NCBI RefSeq assembly: GCF_019352175.1
Contig: NZ_JACBYI010000010.1
Coordinates: forward strand, 62,001-126,000
Source: Paenibacillus sp. S150
GTDB taxonomy: Bacteria; Bacillota; Bacilli; Paenibacillales; Paenibacillaceae
DNA length: 64,000 bases
Direction: 5' to 3'
In this document: piece by piece, positions 8,484 through 17,215 of the stretch
Layout: the number at the start of each line of letters is the position of its first letter
Numbering within the stretch: position 1 is the first letter of the stretch
Notes under the pieces: generated by a model
The model's input: the letters and a program-made list of their open reading frames with translations, nothing else
Databases searched by the model: none
Told to the model about the DNA's origin: nothing
Program-made: the position numbers and the translations under genes

Positions 8484-10031
8484 TTATTGCCTGGCCTTCC
8501 CGTCAGTGCCGGAGCCTTCCCTGGCACCGCTATCCGATGAAGTTGTGCTCCCCGCCCCTGCCGCCGGTTTCCCTTCTGCATCCGGCAGCGCCCAGACGGA
8601 GACGCTGCCGCCGTTCACCGGGAATACCGCCCAGCCGTCTCCGCCAATCGTAATGGACTCCCCGCGGTTATGGGTGAAATCCACCCATACTTCGCCCGCC
8701 CGCTCTCCGCCGAGGAACATCCGCTTTTCGCCGTTGTCTCCATTCGAAATTACCACGGCGCAGCCGGAGCCTTCAAGCTCTTCAATGCCGCGGCGCACCC
8801 AGCCGATCGTATTCGGGTGATCGAAATAATCGTCCTGCTCGCCGTAGGCTTTGTGGGAGCGGGCGTACAGCAGCGGATCGATGGCCTCCTTTTTGCCCCC
8901 GACCGGAGCCGGACCGCCGATGCCGTAATAATCACCGTAGAAGACCACCGGATATCCGTCACGGCGCAGCAGGATGAGAGCGTAGGCGCTCTGCTTGAAC
9001 CAGTCCCCAACCCAGGACTCCAGCGCTTCATGCGGCTGGGAATCGTGGTTGTCCACGAAGGTCACCGCATTGGCCGGATGGGTCTGCACCAGCGTGTCGT
9101 CAAAAATATGCGCCAGGTTAAAATCTCTGCCTCCAAGTGAAGCCGCATGCAGCTTGTAATGCAGGGACACATCGAACAGGTCGATCTGATAGTCGACCGT
9201 ATTGAGAAATTCCCGGCAGGCTTCGAGACTGGAGTTCCAAAATTCCCCGACAATGTAAAAGTCCTCGCCGCGCTTTTTGGTCATCTCCGCCGCAAATTCC
9301 TTAATAAATTCATGATTGATATGCTTGATGGCGTCAAGGCGGTATCCGCTGCACTGCAGCGTATCCACCAGCCATTTGCCCCATTCCAGCATCTCTTTTC
9401 TGACTTCCTGGTGGCTGTAGTCAATGTTCGCGAACATGAGATAGTCGTAGTTGCCGAATTCGGCATCCACGTTCTGATTCCAGCTCTTGTTCTCGCCGTT
9501 GATCCGGAAGACACCGTTTCTTTTCCCTCTGGCATCAAAGTCGGTGCCGTTGAAGTGGGTATGGTTCCATTTGAAGGAGGAATATTCGCCGCCGCGTCCG
9601 GGGAACGTGAATTTGGTCCAGCCTTCGATCTCGAACGGCTCGGAAATTTCCTTGTTGCGGTCATTCGGGTCCACCTCGATAACCTCGAAGACCTCGGTCT
9701 CATCCGCGCCTGCTTTATGGTTCATCACGAGATCCACATAAACGGCAATGCCGTTCTTGAGGCACTCGGCAATGGCGTCGATCAGCTCCTGTTTGGTGCC
9801 GTATTTTGTGCGAACCGTCCCTTTTTGATCAAATTCGCCCAGATCATAGAGATCGTACACGCCATAGCCGGTGTCCTGGTCAGAGACAGCCTTGGTGACC
9901 GGCGGCACCCATACGGAATCAATGCCTATGGCCCTCAGCCCGGGAGCCATTTCGGCCAGGCGCTTCCAGTGCTTGCCGTCGGCTGCGACATGCCATTCAA
10001 AAAATTGCATCATAGTATGGTTTCTCTTCAT
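8484..10031 (-). CDS. Cytoplasmic alpha-amylase, glycoside hydrolase family 13
   Basis: Encodes 515 residues. It has no signal peptide (the protein begins MKRNHTMMQFFEWH), so it acts inside the cell on malto-oligosaccharides or glycogen-like polymers. The GH13 catalytic triad is complete: nucleophile Asp233 in GYRLDAIKHIN, acid/base Glu263 in VGEFW and Asp330 in FVDNHDSQP. MQFFEWH and DLVMNHKAGAD match the liquefying bacterial amylase subfamily. A GGGAGG lies upstream of the ATG. The last 30 residues are a Gly/Ser/Thr-rich, low-complexity tail beyond the usual family end. It is the second gene, in transcription order, after the DUF72 gene, with a gap of about 110 bases. Confidence 0.93.
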   Translation of the reverse strand: MKRNHTMMQFFEWHVAADGKHWKRLAEMAPGLRAIGIDSVWVPPVTKAVSDQDTGYGVYDLYDLGEFDQKGTVRTKYGTKQELIDAIAECLKNGIAVYVDLVMNHKAGADETEVFEVIEVDPNDRNKEISEPFEIEGWTKFTFPGRGGEYSSFKWNHTHFNGTDFDARGKRNGVFRINGENKSWNQNVDAEFGNYDYLMFANIDYSHQEVRKEMLEWGKWLVDTLQCSGYRLDAIKHINHEFIKEFAAEMTKKRGEDFYIVGEFWNSSLEACREFLNTVDYQIDLFDVSLHYKLHAASLGGRDFNLAHIFDDTLVQTHPANAVTFVDNHDSQPHEALESWVGDWFKQSAYALILLRRDGYPVVFYGDYYGIGGPAPVGGKKEAIDPLLYARSHKAYGEQDDYFDHPNTIGWVRRGIEELEGSGCAVVISNGDNGEKRMFLGGERAGEVWVDFTHNRGESITIGGDGWAVFPVNGGSVSVWALPDAEGKPAAGAGSTTSSDSGAREGSGTDGKARQ

Positions 10032-10141
10032 TTCCTGTGGCCTCCCTTACAAATATGAAACGGATGGATAGATTATAGTATTCAGTGCTTCAGCAAGGAG
10101 TGGAAGAGATTATGTAGACCTCCATACATCATTTGGACCAT

Positions 10142-10984
10142 TCAGAAGAAATCCAGCTGCCGCGGAGCCAGGCCGCCGTCGATTCCGAGCAGCGCCTGCA
10201 GCTCCTTCGCGTTGTCCGTTGCGTCGCCGCCGGAGTTATTATTAAACACAACATACAGCTCCCGGCAGGTCTTTTCAAGTTCCAGCAGCCTGTCCCGCCA
10301 TTCCGTCAGCTCTTCGGTGCTGTAACGGTACAGGTAGCGCAGCTTGCGCCAATCCGGGTGGCTGCTCTGGTTCCAGCCGCTGATGTTGCGTCCGTGCAGC
10401 CGTACGTAAGTCGCTTCCGGTGTGGTGGATACGGGCACAACCGGAATCGACCCCGAGCCGGCCTGCGGCTCATCCGCCACCGTATGAATCCAGCCCTCCT
10501 GCTCCAGGAAGCGCAGCGTTTTGTCCCGCATGTCCGGGCTGTACCAGGAATCATTGCGGAATTCTATTGCAGACGGGACGTCCAGCATTCTTTCCTTGGC
10601 CTCGCGCAGAAACTCCACATTGTCCTTGGTGCAGTCAAACCAGGGCGGGAATTGAAAAAGGGCCATGGCCAGCTTGCCGCTCGTCCGTACAGGCTCTATA
10701 GAGACATGAAAGGCTTGATACATCTCTTCCGGGGTGTCGAAGTAATTCTTTTTGCCGCGCAGATGTCCGGTCATCCCCTGATATGCCTTCACGATGAACT
10801 GGAATTCAGCCGGGGTCTGGTCTACCCATTTGGCATAGTTTTTTACCGGTTGCACCGCATAGAAAGAACTGTCGATCTCGACGATTGGAAAATGAGCGCT
10901 GTAGGCAGGCAGCCGTTCCGCCGGTTTGATTTTACCGTACAGCTCGTCGTGGTCCCCAAAGCCGGTCAGCCCGATTTTTATCAT
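10142..10984 (-). CDS. DUF72 domain-containing protein (YecE-like)
   Basis: Encodes 280 residues. Family hallmarks are the N-terminal IKIGLTGFGDHDELY, the segment FPIVEIDSSFYAV, EFQFIVKAYQGMTGH, the FQFPPWF motif, AIEFRNDSWY and YVRLHGRN. DUF72 proteins are predicted TIM barrels of unsettled function. They are soluble and have no signal peptide, as here. AAAGGAGGAG precedes the ATG. The gene is upstream of, and co-directional with, the amylase gene, but such pairings are not enough to assign a role. No catalytic residue assignment is attempted. Confidence 0.9.
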   Translation of the reverse strand: MIKIGLTGFGDHDELYGKIKPAERLPAYSAHFPIVEIDSSFYAVQPVKNYAKWVDQTPAEFQFIVKAYQGMTGHLRGKKNYFDTPEEMYQAFHVSIEPVRTSGKLAMALFQFPPWFDCTKDNVEFLREAKERMLDVPSAIEFRNDSWYSPDMRDKTLRFLEQEGWIHTVADEPQAGSGSIPVVPVSTTPEATYVRLHGRNISGWNQSSHPDWRKLRYLYRYSTEELTEWRDRLLELEKTCRELYVVFNNNSGGDATDNAKELQALLGIDGGLAPRQLDFF

Positions 10985-11404
10985 AAGAATCTCCTCCTTT
11001 GCTGCCGGAAGGTGCGCTTAATTGAATCGGCTAACTCTTATTAAACTGAAAATGGCGGTTCACAAACAACGGCATGATTATACTCTGGAATTCGTGCCCA
11101 TGAAAATACAGCCGCGGCCGGTACGTTTGAGCCAAAGGCGCTATGGGAGCTGTTATCACCAAAAAAAGCAGCAGATATACGAAGCGCGGCGATCTTTTAT
11201 TCAATCGTATAAAGGCTGCATACGGGGAAGGCTGCATTATGGAGCATAAGTTCCGGCAGCTGAGTCCGCACATTCTGCTCATGCCGGGAGCAAATAAATG
11301 ATAAAGAAACTTGCAATTTTAACAGGCAGCGGCGGTATACGCCACAGCGCAGAACAGCCCCGTTTCCAGTTGGCTGTACGCCTGCTTGGAAATGGAGCTG
11401 TTTT
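10985..11404. other. 420-base intergenic region, no credible gene
   Basis: Short frames such as 11022-11249 lack a ribosome-binding site and any recognisable composition. The only clear structure is the stem-loop with T run at its right end (11353-11406). Confidence 0.5.
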
Positions 11405-11406
11405 TT
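11353..11406 (+). terminator. Stem-loop with T run, orientation plus
   Basis: AACAGC plus CC plus GTTTCCA on the left pairs with TGGAAAT plus GG plus GCTGTT on the right, followed by TTTTTT at 11401-11406. The T run is on the plus strand, although the adjacent gene is transcribed from the minus strand. It either terminates an unseen plus-strand transcript or serves the minus-strand diguanylate cyclase gene as a poorer terminator. Confidence 0.5.
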
Positions 11407-12997
11407 ACACCGGTGTGAAGTGGGTGATGGCAGAGCCGCTTGACAGGTGAATCGCGTTGCGCCCATTCCGTTTGGAGGAATAGAGCGCATGATCCGCCTC
11501 AGAGAGCAGCTCTTCGAGAGAGAGGTTATCGCGGAAGGCCTCTGCGACTCCGAAGCTTGCGGTAACATTAATGGAACCGGAAATGGTATAGATGGAGCTG
11601 TGCTCTATATCCTTGCGGATGGCTTCGGATAAGAGAGCCGCCTGCTTCAAGGAGGTTCCCGGCAGACAGAGGACAAATTCTTCCCCCCCGTAACGCCCGA
11701 AAATATCGCCCTCCCGTAAATGTCTGTTGCAGACGGCTACAACATGCTGCAGCGCCATATCCCCGTAGTGATGGCCGTAACGGTCGTTGATGCTCTTGAA
11801 GAAATCGATATCCAGCAAAATAACCGAAACCGGTGTCAGGCTGCCCGGGGCGTCCTCCAGCAGTCTCCGGCTCAGCTCCATGAAATGCATCCGGTTGCAG
11901 ATCCCGGTGAGGCTGTCGATGGTGGCGAGCTGGATGAGCTTTTCCTGAAGCAATGTCCGCTCGGTGACGTCAATCAGCATAATCATCCTTCCCGCCAGGT
12001 GTCCGCCGTGCTTCTGTACCGGAGAGGATCTAACCTGGTAGGATCGGGTTTCTCCGCGGATATTCCAGCCAAGCTCGCGTTCCTCGCTGAGCTGCGGATC
12101 GGAGTTCATGACATAATCAACGGCATCCGGACCCGCCTGAAGGAACAGCTGGGCCAATGGCTTGCCGATGGCCGAGGCATCCAGGCCCTGCAGCATGTCC
12201 GTGGCGGCCTGGTTGTAATCCACCAGCATATCGGAGAGATCCGTAACCAGCACGCCGTCACGCATGCTCTCGAACAGATTCTCGCGGGCGATGGGAGCGG
12301 CTGTAAGCATGCCCCTGGAAAAAATGGCCCATATATAAAGGAGCGAAGTCACGCTCATAATCACAGGTACGGGGTCCATCCCATAGGGGGTTGCATCCAC
12401 CAAATAGAGGAAAGCGCCCAGAGCCGGTAGGAACTGCCCGATAAAAATGATGGACAACTGCCTGCGGTAGACGCGCTTCATCCGGTTCCACTGCCAGAGA
12501 ATCAGGCACATGCCGGCGAGCATGCAGCCAAAGGTCAGACTGCCATGAACAATATACCAGGGGCCCATGACGATATCGATCAGCGGCGCCGGTGCGCCTT
12601 CGCGGAAATGCATCGAATGATAGAACAGGTGATGATAATCGTTGGTCCATACAAGCACAGTGGAGATGAAGGGAATGGCGTACAGCACAGTTACCAGCCC
12701 TTTTCGGATCAGCCGCTCCAGTCCTGTGAAATACATAATCATAAGCAGGCTTGAAGGGGCGATAAAAGGCATTCCGAGATATTCGACCTTAATCCAGAAG
12801 CCGATTTCCCGCATCGTGCTGCCCGACAGCTCCAGAGCGAAGCCGAAGGTGTACACCGCAGAAGCAAAGGAGCTGAGGATGAAGGCGCGCGTTCCCGCAA
12901 ATTCCGTTCTTTTATGATAGGCAAAAAGCGCCAGCAGGGCGTTCAGCACGCCGGAGATGGAAACAATCACAATATAATTCGATATCATGGATTCCAT
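11405..12997 (-). CDS. Membrane diguanylate cyclase: 7TM sensor, PAS, GGDEF
   Basis: Encodes 530 residues. Residues 1-215 form seven hydrophobic helices of the HisKA_7TM sensory type (the segments MYFTGLERLI and WTNDYHHLFYHS are characteristic). Residues about 225-345 look like a PAS domain. Residues about 350-515 are a GGDEF domain with an intact active site GGEEF (437-441) and a product-inhibition site REGD (428-431). It should therefore make c-di-GMP from two GTP and be feedback-inhibited. There is no EAL domain. GGAGGA precedes the ATG with a seven-base spacing. The gene appears to stand alone. The sensed signal is unknown. Confidence 0.92.
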   Translation of the reverse strand: MESMISNYIVIVSISGVLNALLALFAYHKRTEFAGTRAFILSSFASAVYTFGFALELSGSTMREIGFWIKVEYLGMPFIAPSSLLMIMYFTGLERLIRKGLVTVLYAIPFISTVLVWTNDYHHLFYHSMHFREGAPAPLIDIVMGPWYIVHGSLTFGCMLAGMCLILWQWNRMKRVYRRQLSIIFIGQFLPALGAFLYLVDATPYGMDPVPVIMSVTSLLYIWAIFSRGMLTAAPIARENLFESMRDGVLVTDLSDMLVDYNQAATDMLQGLDASAIGKPLAQLFLQAGPDAVDYVMNSDPQLSEERELGWNIRGETRSYQVRSSPVQKHGGHLAGRMIMLIDVTERTLLQEKLIQLATIDSLTGICNRMHFMELSRRLLEDAPGSLTPVSVILLDIDFFKSINDRYGHHYGDMALQHVVAVCNRHLREGDIFGRYGGEEFVLCLPGTSLKQAALLSEAIRKDIEHSSIYTISGSINVTASFGVAEAFRDNLSLEELLSEADHALYSSKRNGRNAIHLSSGSAITHFTPV

Positions 12998-13375
12998 CGT
13001 TCATTCCTCCGGGTGCGGATATAAGCTTTGAGCATAGCAGATTGTCTCCTCAATTAATAAAAAATAATGAGAAAGTGCCACAAATACATAGGGGGATGTT
13101 GGCAGGCTGCGCAATCCAGCATGAAGATATATACCTGCTATATCGGCAAAAGTCGCAATTCTTAACAATGAAAAGGCGCTGCCTAGACAAAGTGACGGAA
13201 TTTCTCAAGCGCTATTTTACTTTTTGTCTAGTGAGAGTAACCGGAGCAAAGTGTACCATGTTAGTTAATCATACATCGGTTAAGAAATTTACATTGTTAT
13301 CCGTGAATATGTGTTATGTTATTTAACATATCAAAGAAAAATAAATCCGATTCAGGAATAAAGGGGGAACTGGAA
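12998..13375. promoter_or_regulatory. Control region of the pyrimidine-type ABC importer operon
   Basis: 378 bases without a credible gene. It contains an inverted pair CTAGACAAA (13183-13191) and TTTGTCTAG (13223-13231). It also holds a -35-like TTTACA (13288-13293) spaced 18 bases from TGTTAT, which opens the imperfect palindrome TGTTATGTTATTTAACA (13312-13328). Both motif types recur upstream of preT. The operator assignment is inference. Confidence 0.5.
13312..13328. promoter_or_regulatory. Candidate operator overlapping a -10 region
   Basis: TGTTATGTTATTTAACA has 5-base inverted arms (TGTTA/TAACA). It is the imperfect sister of the perfect palindrome at 22002-22018 and lies about 50 bases before the ABC ATPase start. 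Confidence 0.4.
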
Positions 13376-14158
13376 ATGTCATTGGTAGCTGCAAAAATTC
13401 CTGAAATACAGCTGCAGAACGTCGAGATGCGTTACCAGACGGAAACGGCTGATGTGCTTGCGCTGCATCAGGTAAGCCTGGATATCGCCAAAGGGGAATT
13501 TGTCTCTCTGCTCGGTCCTTCCGGCTGCGGCAAAACCACGCTCCTGAGATTGATGGCAGATCTTATAACACCAACCGGAGGCAATATCACCGTCGCCGGC
13601 AAAAGTGCGAAGGAGGCCCGGCTGGCGCAAAAGTACGGCATTGTTTTTCAAAGTCCGGTTCTTTACGACTGGCGGAAGGTGAAGCATAATATTACGCTCC
13701 CTCTGGAGCTGATGGGTGTCAAGAAGTCCATCCGTGAGGATAAGGCGATCGAGCTGCTGGAGCTTGTGGGCCTGCAGGGCTTCGCCGACAAGTATCCATG
13801 GCAGCTCAGCGGAGGGATGCAGCAGAGGGTGGCCATCGCCAGGGCGCTGTCGATGGAACCGGAAATCCTGCTGATGGATGAACCGTTCTCCGCGCTGGAT
13901 GAATTCACCCGCGAGCGGTTGAATGAGGAGCTGCTGTCCGTCTGGAGCAAGGTGCAGAGCACCATTGTTTTCGTAACCCACAGCATCCCCGAATCTATTT
14001 TTCTCTCGGACCGGGTGTTCGTGCTGTCACCGCATCCGGGCAGGCTGTCCGCAATTGTGGACATTCCGCTGCCTCGCCCGCGGACTGCCGAAATGAGAAA
14101 CAGCCCGCAGTTTTTTGAACTGATCGCCCGTATCCGCGACAGCTTCGAAGGGGTGTAG
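13376..14158 (+). CDS. ABC transporter ATPase (nitrate/sulfonate/NMT1 type)
   Basis: Encodes 260 residues. The start at 13376 is supported by AAGGGGGAAC just upstream. The longer frame from 13316 would run into the palindromic operator. It has Walker A GPSGCGKT (47-54), Q-loop VFQSPVLYDWR, signature LSGGMQQR and Walker B LLMDEPFSALDE. The sequence type is that of importers using THI5/NMT1-like binding proteins. It is the first gene of an operon with two permeases and a lipoprotein. Because the operon is followed by genes for beta-amino-acid breakdown and dihydropyrimidine metabolism, a pyrimidine, dihydropyrimidine or related ureide is the likely cargo. That is inferred from context only. Confidence 0.9.
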   Translation: MSLVAAKIPEIQLQNVEMRYQTETADVLALHQVSLDIAKGEFVSLLGPSGCGKTTLLRLMADLITPTGGNITVAGKSAKEARLAQKYGIVFQSPVLYDWRKVKHNITLPLELMGVKKSIREDKAIELLELVGLQGFADKYPWQLSGGMQQRVAIARALSMEPEILLMDEPFSALDEFTRERLNEELLSVWSKVQSTIVFVTHSIPESIFLSDRVFVLSPHPGRLSAIVDIPLPRPRTAEMRNSPQFFELIARIRDSFEGV

Positions 14159-14161
14159 CGG

Positions 14162-14974
14162 ATGAAGGGGAACAGTACGTTTATGCGGGACCGCGTGCTG
14201 CCGCTGTTCGTCTGGATCTTCGGCCTGCTGGTGGTCTGGGAGGCGGTCTCCTGGTGGCTGCTGAATGTGGCGAAGACCCCGCTGGCCCAGTCCAAGCTGC
14301 CTTACGTCCACGAAGTGGCGGCTACCCTGTGGAAGTATAGCGGTACTCTTCTGAAGGAAGGGGGAGCCACCTTCGGCAATGCGGGCGTCGGATTTCTGAT
14401 CGGCGCGGTGGCCGGAGTGATCCTGGCGGTGCTGATGAGCCTGTCGAGGACGATCGAACAGCTCGCCTTTCCTTATGCGGTCGCCTCGCAGATGATTCCC
14501 ATTCTGGGCCTGGCTCCGATTATTTACGGTATTGTGCGCGACGAGCAGGTGTCGCGGATTATCATTTCCGGCTACATTACCTTTTTTCCGGTCGCACTGA
14601 ATATGCTGCGCGGTCTGCGCAGTGTGGACCTGTCGGCAGTGGAGCTTATGCACTCCTATGCCGCGAAGCCCTGGGCTGTATACTGGAAGCTGCGTTTTCC
14701 GGCGGCGCTGCCGGGCCTCTTCAGCGGCCTCAAGATTGCCGCGCCCCTCGCCGTGACCGGTGCAATCCTTGTGGAGCTTATGGGAGCCCAGCATGGCATT
14801 GGCGTCATTATGCTGCGCAATCTCTATTACGGCCCTTCCCATACGTATATGTTCTGGTCAACGGTGCTTGTGGGCGCACTGCTCGGCATGGCCAGCTACT
14901 GGCTGATGAGTCTGGCTGAACGTCTGGCAGCGCCGTGGCAGCCGGAATTTCGTCCGAAGGGAGGGGGCCGCTGA
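14162..14974 (+). CDS. ABC transporter permease 1 (NMT1/Tau family)
   Basis: Encodes 270 residues with about six membrane helices. The ATG lies three bases after the ATPase stop, and GAAGGGGTG near the end of that gene is its ribosome-binding site. The cytoplasmic coupling region includes the ELMHSYAAKPWAVYWKLRFPAALPGLFSGLKIA segment, which carries the conserved EAA-loop pattern of binding-protein-dependent permeases. Its stop overlaps the next permease start (TGATG), so translation is coupled. It presumably forms a heterodimeric channel with the next gene product. Confidence 0.88.
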   Translation: MKGNSTFMRDRVLPLFVWIFGLLVVWEAVSWWLLNVAKTPLAQSKLPYVHEVAATLWKYSGTLLKEGGATFGNAGVGFLIGAVAGVILAVLMSLSRTIEQLAFPYAVASQMIPILGLAPIIYGIVRDEQVSRIIISGYITFFPVALNMLRGLRSVDLSAVELMHSYAAKPWAVYWKLRFPAALPGLFSGLKIAAPLAVTGAILVELMGAQHGIGVIMLRNLYYGPSHTYMFWSTVLVGALLGMASYWLMSLAERLAAPWQPEFRPKGGGR

Positions 14975-15876
14975 TGGAGAGCAATACTGCCGTGCGTGAA
15001 GTTCCAATCATAGCATCAGCCGGTAAAGAATCGGCATCTGCTCCACTCGCATCGGTTAACAACGGCGTTTCATCGGGTCCCGGCAAACGGCGAAGCCCCC
15101 GGCGGCCTTTCGGGTGGCTTAATCCTGGTGTGATTCTGCCGCTGCTGGCCGGTATATTGTTTCTGCTTCTGTGGGAATATCAAGTCTTCCACAAGCTGTT
15201 TGATCTCAAAAAGTACCAGCTTCCGCTGCCCTCGGCCATCGCGGAAGCGATGCGGGATAATTTCAGCCTGCTGCTGTCTTACACGGGCTATACCCTGACC
15301 GAGGCGGTTGCAGGGATGCTGATCGGTTCAGCCTGCGGCTTCCTGATCGCCCTGGCGGCGACCGCCTGGCCCCGTTGGGGCGGGGGCAGCCTGACTCTGG
15401 TGGCTGCGCTGAACGCCGTGCCGATTGTGGCGCTCGCCCCGATCATGAATCTGTGGTTCGGCGACGGCATCGGCTCCCGGGCCGCGATTGTAACAGCGAC
15501 CACGATGGCGGCAATGGCCATCAATGCCTATAAGGGCATGGCGGCCGTTGATCCGCTCGCTCTGGATCTGATGCATTCGTATGCGGCCGGCAAGCCTGCG
15601 GTGTTCCGCTATCTGCGCATCCGGAACAGTCTGCCTTACGTGTTCACGGCACTGAAGATCAATGCCACGGCGAGTATGATTGGAGCCATTGTCGGGGAAT
15701 TCTTTTTCTCCTCAAGGGGCCTCGGCTACCTGCTCTCCAACTCTATCAAGGTGGCCAAGATGCCGCTTGGCTGGTCCTGCATCGTGCTGGCGGCGATTGC
15801 CGGAGTGATCTTTTACCTGATTGTGGAGCGGCTGGAGAAAGTGTTCATTAAGTGGCACTCCTCCCAGCGTTCCTGA
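14974..15876 (+). CDS. ABC transporter permease 2 (NMT1/Tau family)
   Basis: Encodes 300 residues starting at ATG 14974, one base overlapping the previous stop, with GAAGGGAGGGGG upstream. The first 60 residues are hydrophilic and Ser/Pro-rich. Then come about six membrane helices and the EAA loop around DLMHSYAAGKPAVFRYLRI, which closely mirrors the equivalent loop of permease 1. Two different permease genes in tandem imply a heterodimer rather than a homodimer. Confidence 0.88.
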   Translation: MESNTAVREVPIIASAGKESASAPLASVNNGVSSGPGKRRSPRRPFGWLNPGVILPLLAGILFLLLWEYQVFHKLFDLKKYQLPLPSAIAEAMRDNFSLLLSYTGYTLTEAVAGMLIGSACGFLIALAATAWPRWGGGSLTLVAALNAVPIVALAPIMNLWFGDGIGSRAAIVTATTMAAMAINAYKGMAAVDPLALDLMHSYAAGKPAVFRYLRIRNSLPYVFTALKINATASMIGAIVGEFFFSSRGLGYLLSNSIKVAKMPLGWSCIVLAAIAGVIFYLIVERLEKVFIKWHSSQRS

Positions 15877-15946
15877 TACCTTGAGCCCGTTACATCCGGT
15901 CCGCGCCGAAGGGAAAAAGAGAGTCCTTCCCGGGCCGCATGCATAG

Positions 15947-15978
15947 AGCAACACGATGGTAACCATGCTGTGCTTTTG
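15947..15978 (+). terminator. Weak stem-loop between permease and binding-protein genes
   Basis: AGCAACACGATGG pairs with CCATGCTGTGCT apart from a small internal mismatch, followed by TTTT. Such partial terminators or mRNA-stabilising hairpins are common before binding-protein genes. Confidence 0.35.
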
Positions 15979-16017
15979 TCAGATTAAAAAACTCAATTGG
16001 CAGGGGGAGTTGTATTG

Positions 16018-17124
16018 ATGAACGGGAGAAAAGGCAAATTTCACGGCGGGATGCTGGCGATTGCGTTAATGCTGATGATTTCTTTGCTGGCAGGCTGCGG
16101 GGGCAATGATAACAATAATGCTCCGGCGTCTGAAGGGGCGTCAGGGACAGCGGCTTCCGCTTCGCCGGAACCGGCGGCAACTGCGGAACCGGCTGCAGAT
16201 CCGGTGACCGTCAAGCTGCAGCTCAAATGGGTGCCGCAGGCGCAATTTGCCGGTTATTTCCTGGCCCGGGATAAAGGCTATTATGCCGAAGAAGGGCTGA
16301 ATGTGGAGATTCTGCCCGGCGGACCGGATATTGTGCCGGAGCAGCAGGTTGCAGGCGGTTCTGCCGACATCGGCGTGGACTGGGTAGCCAGCCTTCTGAC
16401 CAGCCAGGAGCAGGAGATGCCGCTGGTGCAGATCGCGCAAATCTTCCAGAAGAGCGGACTTGTGCTGGTGTCGAAGAAGGACGCCGGAATCAGCGGTCCG
16501 GCTGATCTGAAGGGCAAGAAGGTCGGCAACTGGATGGGCGGCAACGAGTTTGAGGTTCTGGCGCTTTTTGACAAGTACCAGCTGGATTCGAACAAGGATC
16601 TGAACTTTACCAAGCAGGGCTTCACCATGGACCAGTTCCTCGGCGGCGAGATCGATGCGGCTTCGGCCATGACCTATAACGAATATCAGGTCGTGCTGGA
16701 ATCGGGAATCAAGGCGGAGGAGCTGAATGTGATCGACATGAATGATGAAGGGGTGGCGATGCTGGAAGACAATCTCTTCGCCAACAAGGAATGGCTTGAA
16801 GCCAACAAGGAGACAGCGGCCAAGTTCGTCCGCGCTTCCCTGAAGGGCTGGAAAGACGCCATTGCCGATCCGGAAGCGGCTGTTGACAGTGTCATGAAGC
16901 TGGCCGAGGAAGGCAGTACAACCCGGGAGCATCAGCTGACGATGATGACGGAGGTGGCCAAGCTGATTCAGCCGGAAGGCTTCGACGCTGCCAAGATAGG
17001 CTATACCGATGCGGCTGCGTTCCAGCAGACGGCGGATATCGCGCTTAAGTTCGGCGTCATCAAGACGGCCTCCAACGTAGAGGAAGCCTATACGAACGAA
17101 ATTGTTGAAATGGCGGCAGAGTAA
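16018..17124 (+). CDS. ABC transporter substrate-binding lipoprotein, NMT1/THI5-like
   Basis: Encodes 368 residues from the ATG at 16018, with GGGGGAG upstream. It has a typical lipoprotein signal ending in LLAGC, with the lipidated Cys at residue 27, followed by an Ala/Pro/Glu-rich linker. The mature domain begins [19 protein letters not shown], a hallmark of NMT1/THI5-like proteins that bind pyrimidine-like ligands, nitrate or sulfonates. Other family segments are [17 protein letters not shown] and [12 protein letters not shown]. It would capture the substrate at the outer face of the membrane for the two permeases. Context points to a pyrimidine-related ligand. Hydroxymethylpyrimidine (thiamine precursor) or riboflavin relatives are alternatives. 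Confidence 0.9.
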   Translation: MNGRKGKFHGGMLAIALMLMISLLAGCGGNDNNNAPASEGASGTAASASPEPAATAEPAADPVTVKLQLKWVPQAQFAGYFLARDKGYYAEEGLNVEILPGGPDIVPEQQVAGGSADIGVDWVASLLTSQEQEMPLVQIAQIFQKSGLVLVSKKDAGISGPADLKGKKVGNWMGGNEFEVLALFDKYQLDSNKDLNFTKQGFTMDQFLGGEIDAASAMTYNEYQVVLESGIKAEELNVIDMNDEGVAMLEDNLFANKEWLEANKETAAKFVRASLKGWKDAIADPEAAVDSVMKLAEEGSTTREHQLTMMTEVAKLIQPEGFDAAKIGYTDAAAFQQTADIALKFGVIKTASNVEEAYTNEIVEMAAE

Positions 17125-17149
17125 CCAAGCTTCGCCCATATTCCTGATA

Positions 17150-17175
17150 GATGACCGCCGGATGGGGCGGTCATC
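17150..17175 (+). terminator. Perfect 10-bp stem-loop before mmsA
   Basis: GATGACCGCC (17150-17159) and GGCGGTCATC (17166-17175) enclose a six-base loop. A TATTATAAT sequence follows instead of a T run, so it may work as a weak terminator or processing hairpin. The TATAAT at 17179-17184 could serve as a -10, though no matching -35 is seen. Confidence 0.45.
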
Positions 17176-17215
17176 TATTATAATCAGCAACCCAAGAGTG
17201 GAAAGAGGTGCTACT

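Noticed and set aside
11022..11249. A 75-codon plus-strand frame between the DUF72 and diguanylate cyclase genes
   Set aside because: It lacks a ribosome-binding site and has no recognisable domain. Only the downstream T-run hairpin hints at a plus-strand transcript, which is reported separately.
13042..13326. A 94-codon plus-strand frame before the ABC importer
   Set aside because: No ribosome-binding site and no family likeness. It runs through the candidate operator palindromes, so a control region is the better reading.
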